NCBI RefSeq assembly: GCF_000525835.1
Contig: NZ_AODD01000009.1
Location: forward strand, 1-64,000
DNA: 64,000 nucleotides
Reading direction: 5' to 3'
Source: Listeria grandensis FSL F6-0971
GTDB lineage: Bacteria > Bacillota > Bacilli > Lactobacillales > Listeriaceae
The notes beneath the pieces are model-generated. The model was given only the letters and a program-made list of their open reading frames with translations, was not told the DNA's origin and searched no databases. Shown piece by piece: positions 1 through 7,928 of this stretch; the first letter of the stretch is position 1, and each line of letters begins with the position of its first letter. Both the position numbers and the translations under genes were made by a program.

Positions 1-72
1 TTCCTCTAAGTTTTTTTCTAATTCTAGCACATTAAGATTAAAATTAAATGAAAAGGCATCCAACTTTAATTC

Positions 73-104
73 AAAAAAAGCCAGAACAAAAAAAACAATC
101 TGGC
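73..104 (-). terminator. intrinsic terminator after ktrD
   Basis: On the minus strand GCCAGA and TCTGGC form a six-pair stem (99-104 with 80-85) around a T-rich loop, followed directly by a run of seven T. It lies about 45 bases past the ktrD stop codon and would end the TerC-KtrD transcript. Confidence 0.75.
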
Positions 105-146
105 ACTGCATAGATTTCACTTATATGAAAGTCAAAACAACTGTTT

Positions 147-1526
147 TCACCCCGTAATAATTTTCTCTTTCGGCAGTCTAATCGCATTCTTCGGCTCATT
201 TTTGCGACGGAAGGATAACATCATGTACATAATCCCCACCCGACCGATAAACATGAGTAGAATAATAACAATCTTACCGATATTGCTCAAATCACTCGTC
301 AATCCCATCGATAAGCCACATGTTCCAAACGCGGAGAGGACTTCAACAATGATCGCCATCAGTTCTGCCTGTTCGGTATAGCCTAAGATAGTGATAGCAC
401 CAATGCACAGAAGTGATGCAAAAATAGCAACAGCCAACGCTTTGCGAACATCTTCCTGGTACAATTCACGACCAAAAATATAAATATGATTGCGTCCGCG
501 AATCACGGAATATAGGAACAAAATCGTAATCGCAAACGTCGTTGTTCGAATTCCTCCACCCACAGAACTCGGAGATGCACCGATGAACATCAGTCCTGAA
601 ACAACGAGTAGCGTCGGATCAGTAAGCGCGGATGTATCAATCGTTGAAAGCCCTGCACTTCTAGATGTCGCCGATAGGAACATCGAGTTAAAAAAGCCTT
701 CATCAAGTGAGGTTCCTTTAAAATAATGCTGGCTTTCCATCGCCCAAATAAGCAAGCCACCAATGACAAGTAAACCCATGTATGTCACTGTGGTTACTTT
801 TACAAACAATGAGAATCGGAATGGAATCAACGTGTTTTTTTCAAATAGGAAACGGCGGGCTTCGATAAGAACCGGAAACCCTATTCCACCTGAAATAATG
901 AGCAGAATTGTGATGAATTGGACGAAATAATCGTTGACAAATGGCGTCAAAGAGTAACCCGTTATGTCCACACCTGCATTTGTCACCGCTGAAACCGAGT
1001 TAAACAGGCCTTGGAACATTGCCTCGCCAACATCTCCATTGTAAAACGGAATGAAATAAATACCCAGAATCAGACCACCAACAATCTGGATTCCGAAAAT
1101 CAACACGAGGATTTCGCGTAGCATCCGCACCATCCCACTCATTGAAAACTGATTCGTATCCGTCATGATTAACTGCCGTTGCCGCAAGCCCACACGTCTT
1201 TTTAGAACGAGGTAGAAGAACGTACTAAGCATCATCACACCGAGTCCGCCGACTTGGAAGATGCCCATTAGCACCCAAATACCTGCACGGCTGTAGGACT
1301 CACCAACATTGACGGAAGCAAGTCCAGTCACACTCACAGAACTAGCCGCGGTAAAAAGCGTATCGATGAACGGTATTTTGACACCAGGCTTTTGCGTGAA
1401 TGGCATGCTTAATAGTGCAGTTGCAAATGTAATCGATAGAAAGTAAAACGCAATAATGACTTGGATTGGCGTTAGCCTAGACATCCGTGCGCGCATTCTA
1501 CCCCGCCGCGTGTTGCCACCGATCAT
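147..1526 (-). CDS. ktrD: KtrB/TrkH-family potassium uptake channel subunit (KtrD-like)
   Basis: A 459-residue integral membrane protein of the KtrB/TrkH superfamily. Such proteins form a sodium-dependent K+ channel in the membrane and work with a cytoplasmic KtrA/KtrC gating ring, which is not encoded here. The selectivity-filter regions are recognisable in repeated segments such as TAASSVSVTGL, VTNAGVD, SATSRSAGL and SAFGTCGLSMGL, spaced as in four M1-P-M2 repeats. Length is normal. The start overlaps the stop of the upstream TerC gene by four bases, and AAAGGGAT precedes the ATG, so the two are translationally coupled. Co-transcription with TerC genes under a manganese riboswitch is noteworthy. 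Family assignment is firm; KtrD rather than KtrB is inferred from the absence of an adjacent ktrA. Confidence 0.92.
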   Translation of the reverse strand: MIGGNTRRGRMRARMSRLTPIQVIIAFYFLSITFATALLSMPFTQKPGVKIPFIDTLFTAASSVSVTGLASVNVGESYSRAGIWVLMGIFQVGGLGVMMLSTFFYLVLKRRVGLRQRQLIMTDTNQFSMSGMVRMLREILVLIFGIQIVGGLILGIYFIPFYNGDVGEAMFQGLFNSVSAVTNAGVDITGYSLTPFVNDYFVQFITILLIISGGIGFPVLIEARRFLFEKNTLIPFRFSLFVKVTTVTYMGLLVIGGLLIWAMESQHYFKGTSLDEGFFNSMFLSATSRSAGLSTIDTSALTDPTLLVVSGLMFIGASPSSVGGGIRTTTFAITILFLYSVIRGRNHIYIFGRELYQEDVRKALAVAIFASLLCIGAITILGYTEQAELMAIIVEVLSAFGTCGLSMGLTSDLSNIGKIVIILLMFIGRVGIMYMMLSFRRKNEPKNAIRLPKEKIITG

Positions 1527-2293
1527 ATAGTTATCCCTTTTGTTTTTTCTTTTTTTCTAGCAATGATATAACCACCTAAACCAAGTGTAATCATGACAAC
1601 CCAAAAGGTGATTTCCCACCCCGGTGAATCAGGAAAACTCTCTGGTAAAATACCTACTTGTGGGTTAGCCAGTGCAATGACGGCCATTTTCACCCCAACC
1701 CAGCCAACGATTAAGAAAGCTGCTGTTTCTAATGTAGGGTAACGCTCGAGTAACTTGACAACTTGTGTTGCTGCAAAACGAATCACGATCAATCCTGCCA
1801 AACCACCAAGGAACATGACGATAAACTGACCTGCACTCATGCCGCCAATTTCGTATGTGCCGAGTTTTGGTAACGTGACAACCAAGGCGGCAGCTGCTAA
1901 CATCGAATCTAGCGCGAAAGCAATATCCGTTAACTCTACACGCGCCACAGTTCCCCAGAAAGAGGTTGTTTTTGGTTCTTTGTCTGTCGCTTCCTCTTTC
2001 GCCTTGCCTTTTCGCTTATCCCAAATATGCTTGATCGCGAGGTAAAGTAAGTAAATAGCACCAATCGCTTGTATTTCCCAAAAATTAACTAAGTATGAAA
2101 TAATCAGCATTGCAATCAGACGGAATACAAACGCACCGACTAGGCCGTAAAACAGGGCCTTGCGTTGCTGTTCATGCGGTAGTTTTTTTACGATAACGGC
2201 CATGACGACCGCATTATCTGCTGAAAGTACGCCTTCTAATACGACTAAAATTAAGAAGACCCAGAGGTACTCTCCCCAAATCGAAATATCCAT
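1523..2293 (-). CDS. TerC-family membrane protein (second copy)
   Basis: A 256-residue multi-pass membrane protein of the TerC/YkoY family. Its hallmark acidic segments are visible: EGVLSADNAVVMAV near residue 20 and ELTDIAFALDSMLAA near residue 120. TerC proteins in Bacillus (MeeF/YkoY, MeeY/YceF) export Mn2+ or supply it to exported enzymes; that role is inferred here. The ATG at 2293 is chosen over the GTG two codons upstream because GGTGGGG is better spaced to it. It is about half identical by eye to the neighbouring TerC gene, so the pair looks like an old tandem duplication. A terminator lies between the two copies, and this copy is coupled to ktrD by a four-base overlap. Confidence 0.9.
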   Translation of the reverse strand: MDISIWGEYLWVFLILVVLEGVLSADNAVVMAVIVKKLPHEQQRKALFYGLVGAFVFRLIAMLIISYLVNFWEIQAIGAIYLLYLAIKHIWDKRKGKAKEEATDKEPKTTSFWGTVARVELTDIAFALDSMLAAAALVVTLPKLGTYEIGGMSAGQFIVMFLGGLAGLIVIRFAATQVVKLLERYPTLETAAFLIVGWVGVKMAVIALANPQVGILPESFPDSPGWEITFWVVMITLGLGGYIIARKKEKTKGITI

Positions 2294-2375
2294 TTTCACC
2301 CCACCATTTCTTTACTCTCCACTTTAACATATTTACCGCCCTATTTGCCATTCTTTTGTTGTTGTGTGTAACGGA

Positions 2376-2400
2376 AAAACTCCCGCATAACACGGGAGCT
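2376..2400 (-). terminator. intrinsic terminator between the two TerC genes
   Basis: CTCCCG (2380-2385) and CGGGAG (2393-2398) form a hairpin that on the minus strand is followed by TTTTTCC. It sits just after the stop codon of the first TerC gene, so transcription of the second TerC gene and ktrD needs read-through or a local promoter. Confidence 0.75.
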
Positions 2401-2414
2401 ATACCTTATTTAGC

Positions 2415-3176
2415 TCAGGCTTCTTTCTTCTTAGCGGAACGGACAGATACGAGCCATCCCCAGATAATGATACCGATCATCACTGCCCAGAATGTTAATT
2501 TCCAAACCGTTGAATGTGGGAAGTGTTCTGGAATAACGCCTAATTCAGGATGCGCTAATGTGTAAACAACAAGTTTCACGCCGACCCAGCCGACAATTAA
2601 GAATGCGGCTGTTTCCAGTGATGGGTATTTTTTCAGTAATTTCACGAATTGTGTCGCGGCAAAACGGATACAGATAAGTCCGACTAAACCGCCGATAAAC
2701 ATCACGGCGAATTGTCCTGTATCAAGTCCTCCAATGGTTCCCCAACCTGTTGCCGGCAGCGTAATCGCGAGGGCTACAGCAGCTAGCATCGAATCAATCG
2801 CAAACGCAATATCTGCAATCTCGACTTTTAAAACGGTCATCCAAAAGCTCGAGCCTTTGCCTTCTTTGACTTTGTGATCGTCATCTTTCCCCTTGGCATG
2901 CTTCCACATATGACTAATACAGATATAGAGCAGATATGCGGCACCAAGCGCTTGTACTTGCCAAACTTCTGCCAAAAAGGAGATGAGAAATAGGGCGGCA
3001 AAGCGGAACACGAACGCTCCAATTAAACCATAAAATAATGCTTTTTTCTGCTGTTCATCAGGTAAATGCTTGACCATAACAGCCATAACGACCGCATTAT
3101 CAGCAGCTAAAATCCCTTCTAAACCGATCAAGACTAGTAGTACCCAGCCGTATTCCAGTATCATTGCTGTATCCAA
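2415..3176 (-). CDS. TerC-family membrane protein under manganese riboswitch
   Basis: A 253-residue TerC/YkoY-type membrane protein with the conserved EGILAADNAVVMAVMVKHLP segment near the N terminus and EIADIAFAIDSMLAAVA near residue 125, both carrying metal-coordinating acidic residues in membrane helices. The family exports Mn2+ or metallates secreted enzymes. A TTG start at 3176 is chosen because AGGAGG lies seven bases upstream and the product then begins LDTAMILEYGW, like YkoY proteins; the upstream codons would place the RBS inside the gene. It follows a riboswitch and its terminator, so it is expected to be induced by Mn2+. Confidence 0.92.
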   Translation of the reverse strand: MDTAMILEYGWVLLVLIGLEGILAADNAVVMAVMVKHLPDEQQKKALFYGLIGAFVFRFAALFLISFLAEVWQVQALGAAYLLYICISHMWKHAKGKDDDHKVKEGKGSSFWMTVLKVEIADIAFAIDSMLAAVALAITLPATGWGTIGGLDTGQFAVMFIGGLVGLICIRFAATQFVKLLKKYPSLETAAFLIVGWVGVKLVVYTLAHPELGVIPEHFPHSTVWKLTFWAVMIGIIIWGWLVSVRSAKKKEA

Positions 3177-3226
3177 ATAAATTCCTCCTTCATCTTTCAA
3201 CCGTCATGAGCGCCTCTTTTAAAACA

Positions 3227-3376
3227 CGAAAAAGCGAGACCTCTGCCAGTGTTTGGCAAAGGTCTCGCTGACATTTTGTAATAAAATGTTGATAAAACCG
3301 ATGGACTCGCATCCATGTAATGACGACTTTATCTTAGCCTTTCTAAATAAGACTAACGCTACTCCCCCTTGACGAA
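3227..3376 (-). promoter_or_regulatory. yybP-ykoY manganese riboswitch with terminator platform
   Basis: The minus-strand leader has the signature blocks of this class: AAGGGGGAGTAGC near 3372-3359, GTCGTCATTACATGG near 3330, and GCGAGACCTTTGCC at 3268-3255. The last block is also one arm of a strong terminator: GGCAGAGGTCTCGC (3247-3234) pairs with it and TTTTTCG follows. In this family Mn2+ binding stabilises the aptamer and prevents the terminator, switching on exporters. It lies directly upstream of a TerC gene, the usual partner. Aptamer identity is from sequence blocks, not a covariance search. Confidence 0.9.
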
Positions 3377-3406
3377 TGTCAAAAGTGATATTTGATTGAT
3401 AGAAAA

Positions 3407-3436
3407 ATAATATCATGAAACGTGGGGCGGTGTCAA
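3407..3436 (-). promoter_or_regulatory. sigmaA promoter of riboswitch transcript
   Basis: On the minus strand TTGACA (3436-3431) and TATTAT (3412-3407) are separated by 18 bases. The predicted start is about 25 bases upstream of the riboswitch aptamer. Confidence 0.75.
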
Positions 3437-3598
3437 CAACGCTTTATTACGCATCCTTCCTTTGATGAGTCACCGAGTACCCTGATTTCGCATTTAGATA
3501 ACTTATTTCGTGCAAAAGTTTATCTTTATTTCATTTTTTGTTTAGCTGTACTTTATTTTTAGTTGCAATAATGGAATTATGTGAAGGGGGAGACTGAT

Positions 3599-4582
3599 TT
3601 GAAAAAACTGATATGTATTGTGTTCTCATCGCTACTACTAGCGGCTTGTTCTAATGAAAATAGCCACCCGGAAACAGCGAATGAGCCGAAAGCGAAAAAA
3701 ATAACGGTCCAAACAAAGGCACATGAGTATAATTATGATGTGGTGACCTCTGCAACGACTACGACATTCGGTACAAATCCAGAACCGAAATGGACGCCAG
3801 AACAGAAAGAAGCCAAGATGTTTTGGTCTGTTCAACCGCCGACAGGTATCATCAAAGGAAACTACTACAAAAATGAACGGCAATTCGATGGGGGCAATAA
3901 GGGGATTCTGGAATTAGTAACGGATGATAGCGGAAAACTGATTCAAGTGGAATTTAATGAACTCGCCTCCGAGACTTATTATGAGTCGAAATATGCCAAT
4001 GCTTCCAAACGCTTATCGGATTATGCTTTTTTCCAAGCGACGAATGCGCGAACGGATGATACGCTTGTGACTTGGGTGAACGGGATTACCTTTTTAGAGG
4101 GGCAGATGCTTGCGGAAAACCGATTAGATGGGAATTTCCAGACGGTGAAAGGATCTTCTACTAGCGCTAGAAACGGGATGATGCCACTCGCGGCCGAGAT
4201 GAAAGACTGGGTGAAGAAGCCATTCGGATTTTATTATTACGGCATTGCGGAACCGCTCGGAAATGGTTTAACAGCGCGTCTACAAGTTGTTACAGAAAAT
4301 GGGGAAATTATCTCTGCTAAATATGATGAGATCTTTGCCGATCAAAAAGTGGAGATCACTGATTCGGCCTTACAGTCGCTGTACCGACAATCTAAATATT
4401 ATTCTCTAGATTACGAGACAATGACGGGTGATGATTTTGTGGCATTTGCGGATGGTTTGGAAAAACATATTTTGCAGTCTCAGGATCTGTTGGATATTCC
4501 AAAGCAAGACCTAGCGAGCTTTCGAAATTACGAAAAAGTAGCCACCAAATTGAGTGCGGAAATAGATGGGGCTGGGACATAA
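3599..4582 (+). CDS. predicted lipoprotein, FMN-binding-like
   Basis: A TTG start at 3599 is preferred: AAGGGGGAG is seven bases upstream and the product begins LKKLICIVFSSLLLAAC, a lipoprotein signal peptide with lipobox LAAC; the GTG at 3581 overlaps the RBS. The mature 310-residue protein has two related halves, each with a stretch of the form GxLxLVTxxxGKxIxVEFNE or GLTARLQVVTENGEIISAKYDE. This recalls the FMN-binding repeats of Listeria PplA-type lipoproteins, but no clear flavinylation motif (S/T-G-A-T) is visible. It is therefore extracytoplasmic and membrane-anchored; the exact role is unknown. It stands alone and converges on an LPXTG protein gene. Confidence 0.7.
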   Translation: MKKLICIVFSSLLLAACSNENSHPETANEPKAKKITVQTKAHEYNYDVVTSATTTTFGTNPEPKWTPEQKEAKMFWSVQPPTGIIKGNYYKNERQFDGGNKGILELVTDDSGKLIQVEFNELASETYYESKYANASKRLSDYAFFQATNARTDDTLVTWVNGITFLEGQMLAENRLDGNFQTVKGSSTSARNGMMPLAAEMKDWVKKPFGFYYYGIAEPLGNGLTARLQVVTENGEIISAKYDEIFADQKVEITDSALQSLYRQSKYYSLDYETMTGDDFVAFADGLEKHILQSQDLLDIPKQDLASFRNYEKVATKLSAEIDGAGT

Positions 4583-4790
4583 CCCAGATAAATCGGCGAA
4601 AAGCGCTCACATTAAGGGAGTTTAGCGGACTTCCGGTTCTCATGTACAATCGTACACTCCGCTTCCAGCCTCCACCAAACTCCCTGAATACAAACGCTTT
4701 CGCTCGATTTGTGTAAAGCAAAATTTTCGTCCTACCCAAAGTAATGGGTTGGACGATTTTGCTTTATCTTGAGTTTTGTCTCAGACTCAT
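4563..4790. repeat. long imperfect palindromic intergenic element / bidirectional terminator
   Basis: About 225 bases between two convergent genes are nested inverted repeats. The outer edges are GGGGCTGGGACATAAC (4567-4582) and, inverted, GTTTTGTCTCAGACTC. Inside lie GGGAGTTT/AAACTCCC, AGCGGA/TCCGCT and AAATCG/CGATTT pairs, then a very strong hairpin at 4715-4765 (AAAGCAAAATTTTCGTCC against GGACGATTTTGCTTT). The edges resemble the GGCTGGGACA intergenic repeats of Firmicutes, and the end hairpin can stop transcripts from both sides. It overlaps the last codons of both neighbours. Confidence 0.65.
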
Positions 4791-6157
4791 TTCTTACGTA
4801 TTAGAAATGTTGCAGAACTTACGGCTAATAAAGTGCCTATTAATTCAGCGATACCATGACTTACATCACCGGTTTGAGGAAGTGTTTCCATTGTTGGTGA
4901 TGTGAGACTAGACATGTTCATTACCCTTGTTGTCCCTTTTTTCGGTGTTACCTTTACGATTAATTTTTGACCAATTTTGAGTGCGTCGGTTTTGAGTTTA
5001 TTCCATACTCTGAGTTGGTGTGGTGTTGTTTCGAATTTTGTTGCAACGCTTGAAAGTGTATCGCCTTTTTTGACGATGTAAATTTGTATCTCGTTATTCT
5101 CGTCCGTGATTGTGGTCACTTCTGGTTCATTTGGTGTCACAGTAATCGAATCTACATTCGGCTTCTCTGGCGTTGGTGGTTCAGGATTGGTCGTTGGTGG
5201 AGTGACCGGTGGTGGCGTTGTTCCGCCACCTTCGCCGCCGCCTGAATAATCATTGACTGTAGCATTTCTCGTTTGCTCCTCAATGTTTGAGCCACCGATT
5301 TTTGCGGTGTTTTTATAACTAAATTGTCCACCCGCCATTTTTGTTTGGTAAGTGATGACAACTGATGTATCTATTAGGTCACCAAGATCGAGCCGGAAAC
5401 TGCGATTAGCATCTAGCGTGATATTTTCATTTTGTGTATAAAGTTCTTTTTTATCTGCATCGCGGTATTTCAGTTTTACGTTTCCAACGAGCGTTTGGCC
5501 TGGTCCCATCACATCGGTATAGTACGCACTATTAATATCTACCAATGCGTTGTTCAGCGTGACTGTCCAGTTAATGAGACTGCTATCGTTCGCGTCAATC
5601 CGTCCCTGCTTGAAAACGACAGTCGGTGTTCCCGTGCCACCACCACTATCTACCTTACGAATCATCACTCCAAGCGTCGTCAGATCTCCTGCAACTGGAA
5701 AAGCAATCGGATTTATCTGGTCGACTACAATGTTGGCTTTATTAAAATCGGCATAGAAAAACATCGAGCCATGAATATCCGTATGTGTATCAACAAAAGT
5801 AGTAAATGTTAAAGTGATTTTTCCCGATACAGGATCTACCAGCGCTGTGGCTACCGTATTTCCACCACTGTCTTTTAATAAAAAAGGTGCAAAACTAACA
5901 TATTTCAATTGTACAGGTAATGGAAGTGTCATCGTTTCTCCACTATGTACTACCTGCGTCACATTCCAGTTATACACAACCTTCACGCGTTCGTTTTCTT
6001 TAAAATCCGTATCAGGAACACCGTTTTTATCTTGTAATTCTACATGTGTAAAGAACTGTGAACCATAGTCCGTCGCGGCTTTTACACTTTGTCCGCCCAA
6101 ACCCAGCACGACTATACTTATCAGACCAAGCCCTATCAAAAAAAGTATCTTCTTCAT
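4787..6157 (-). CDS. LysM- and LPXTG-containing cell-wall protein
   Basis: A 456-residue surface protein. Residues 1-28 are a signal peptide (MKKILFLIGLGLISIVVLG...VKA). Residues about 30-300 form two beta-rich segments resembling the Ig-like ligand-binding folds of Gram-positive adhesins. A proline-rich linker (310-340) and one LysM domain (YIVKKGDTLSSVATKF..., about 360-405) follow. The C terminus has LPQTGD, a hydrophobic helix and a positive tail (IRKK), so sortase A should anchor it. LysM and LPXTG together give two independent attachments to peptidoglycan. AAGGAGGGAGATGAG precedes the ATG. The adhesin role is inferred from architecture; no ligand can be named. Confidence 0.85.
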   Translation of the reverse strand: MKKILFLIGLGLISIVVLGLGGQSVKAATDYGSQFFTHVELQDKNGVPDTDFKENERVKVVYNWNVTQVVHSGETMTLPLPVQLKYVSFAPFLLKDSGGNTVATALVDPVSGKITLTFTTFVDTHTDIHGSMFFYADFNKANIVVDQINPIAFPVAGDLTTLGVMIRKVDSGGGTGTPTVVFKQGRIDANDSSLINWTVTLNNALVDINSAYYTDVMGPGQTLVGNVKLKYRDADKKELYTQNENITLDANRSFRLDLGDLIDTSVVITYQTKMAGGQFSYKNTAKIGGSNIEEQTRNATVNDYSGGGEGGGTTPPPVTPPTTNPEPPTPEKPNVDSITVTPNEPEVTTITDENNEIQIYIVKKGDTLSSVATKFETTPHQLRVWNKLKTDALKIGQKLIVKVTPKKGTTRVMNMSSLTSPTMETLPQTGDVSHGIAELIGTLLAVSSATFLIRKK

Positions 6158-6221
6158 TTTCTCATCTCCCTCCTTTGTTCTTTCCCCCTTCCGTTATTGT
6201 ATTAAACGATATTTTTACAAA

Positions 6222-6252
6222 AAAACAAAAAGAGCCCAATTTTGAGCTCTTC
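6222..6252 (-). terminator. intrinsic terminator after prfC
   Basis: AAGAGC (6251-6246) and GCTCTT (6235-6230) form a stem on the minus strand followed by TTTTGTTTTTTTG. It ends the prfC transcript just before the promoter region of the LPXTG gene. Confidence 0.65.
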
Positions 6253-6258
6253 CTGCTT

Positions 6259-7827
6259 TTATAGTAATGATGTTAATTCAATATCTGGATTCTTATCGTG
6301 GAACCAATTTAACGCAAATTCGTTTTCGAATAAGAATAATGGCTTGTCAAAACGATCTTTTACAAGCATACTACGCTGCGTCGAAAGTTTTTCATCGACG
6401 TCCTCTTCCTTGATCCAACGGGCAATTTTAGAACCGATTGGCTCCATGCGAATTTCGGAATTATACTCATTGTTCATTCGGTGCTCAAATACTTCAAATT
6501 GTAATTGACCAACCGCACCAATGATGTAATCCTCCATGCGCCACGTCTTGAATAGTTGAATCGCGCCTTCTTGGACAAGCTGTTCGACACCTTTATGGAA
6601 ATGCTTTTGTTTCATCACGTTTTTTGCAGAGACTTTCATGAATAATTCTGGCGTAAACTGCGGTAGTTTCTCATATTGTAACGTTTTGCTACCGTTTGTA
6701 ATCGTGTCGCCGATTTGGTAATTCCCTGTATCGTACAAACCGATAATATCACCCGCCACGGCGCTGTTAACCGTTTCGCGGTCATCCGCCATAAATTGCG
6801 TCGAATTACCGAGTTTAATCGATTTACCCGTACGCGTCAAGTTCACCGCCATGCCTCGTTCGAATTCACCAGAGCAAATACGCACAAAGGCAATGCGATC
6901 ACGGTGAGCTGGGTTCATATTCGCTTGAATTTTGAAGATAAAACCGGAAAACTTGTTCATGTAAGGATCGATTTCACCTTCATTAGATTCGCGCGGTTGT
7001 GGTGCTGGTGCAAAGTTTACATACGTTTTTAGAAACGTCTCCACACCAAAATTCGTTAGCGCGCTTCCGAAAAATACGGGCGTCAACTCGCCAGATGCAA
7101 TTCGTTCTTCACTGAAATCATTTCCAGCCTCATCTAGCAACATGATTTCGTCAAGCGCCTGCTCATAATAACTCGAGTTCTGAATCGCGTGCGGCTCTGC
7201 CAAATCGCCGTCCTCACCAAGAGGTAGAAAACGCTCATCACCTTCCACACGATACTGCTCTACTTGACGGTGATATCGGTCATACAAACCGCCAAGCTCT
7301 TTCCCCATCCCAATCGGCCAATTCATCGGGTACGACTCAATGCCTAAAACCTCTTCTAATTCCGCTAAAAGTTCTAGCGGTGCCTTCCCTTGACGGTCCA
7401 TTTTATTAATAAAAGTAAAAATCGGGATTCCACGCATCCGACACACTTTGAAAAGTTTCAAGGTCTGTGCCTCAATCCCTTTCGCGCTATCAATAACCAT
7501 CACGGCACTGTCAACCGCCATCAATGTCCGATACGTATCCTCACTGAAATCCGAGTGACCCGGTGTATCCAAAATGTTAATCCGTGAACCGTCATAATCA
7601 AATTGCATCACAGAGCTCGTTACCGAGATCCCACGTTGTTTCTCAATCTCCATCCAGTCACTCGTCGCAAATTTGCCTGATTTCTTTCCTTTTACCGTAC
7701 CAGCAGAACGAATCGCTCCACCAAAAAGTAATAATTGCTCTGTAATGGTTGTTTTCCCCGCATCCGGGTGAGATATAATTGCAAAAGTTTTGCGCGAAGC
7801 AACCTCTTTTTGTAAATCATGACCCAT
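6259..7827 (-). CDS. prfC: peptide chain release factor 3
   Basis: A 522-residue translational GTPase, RF3, which recycles RF1/RF2 from the ribosome after peptide release. G1 is [11 protein letters not shown] near residue 20, G3 is DTPGHSDF, and G4 is NKMDR; an EF-Tu-like domain 2 and an RF3-specific C-terminal domain follow. The start at 7827 (MGHDLQKEV) is chosen over the ATG nine codons upstream because AGGAGG lies within those codons at perfect spacing; the length then matches Listeria RF3. An extended -10 (TGATATACT, around 7863-7870) lies about 35 bases upstream and suggests its own promoter. Confidence 0.95.
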   Translation of the reverse strand: MGHDLQKEVASRKTFAIISHPDAGKTTITEQLLLFGGAIRSAGTVKGKKSGKFATSDWMEIEKQRGISVTSSVMQFDYDGSRINILDTPGHSDFSEDTYRTLMAVDSAVMVIDSAKGIEAQTLKLFKVCRMRGIPIFTFINKMDRQGKAPLELLAELEEVLGIESYPMNWPIGMGKELGGLYDRYHRQVEQYRVEGDERFLPLGEDGDLAEPHAIQNSSYYEQALDEIMLLDEAGNDFSEERIASGELTPVFFGSALTNFGVETFLKTYVNFAPAPQPRESNEGEIDPYMNKFSGFIFKIQANMNPAHRDRIAFVRICSGEFERGMAVNLTRTGKSIKLGNSTQFMADDRETVNSAVAGDIIGLYDTGNYQIGDTITNGSKTLQYEKLPQFTPELFMKVSAKNVMKQKHFHKGVEQLVQEGAIQLFKTWRMEDYIIGAVGQLQFEVFEHRMNNEYNSEIRMEPIGSKIARWIKEEDVDEKLSTQRSMLVKDRFDKPLFLFENEFALNWFHDKNPDIELTSLL

Positions 7828-7928
7828 TTTCAAACTCCTCCTAGACATACTCACATTTCCTTAGTATATCACATCGAGGCGTTTTTGAGATAGTATTTGG
7901 TGAAAAAATAGTAGCAAGTTTTATCGCT

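Noticed and set aside
3219-3416. 65-codon minus-strand frame upstream of the first TerC gene
   Set aside because: It lies exactly on the yybP-ykoY aptamer and its terminator, and the translated sequence is low-complexity and not protein-like.
3599-3660. Signal peptide of the lipoprotein as a source of an Enterococcus-type peptide pheromone
   Set aside because: Only the general hydrophobic octapeptide before Cys is present, which nearly every lipoprotein has; no specific support.
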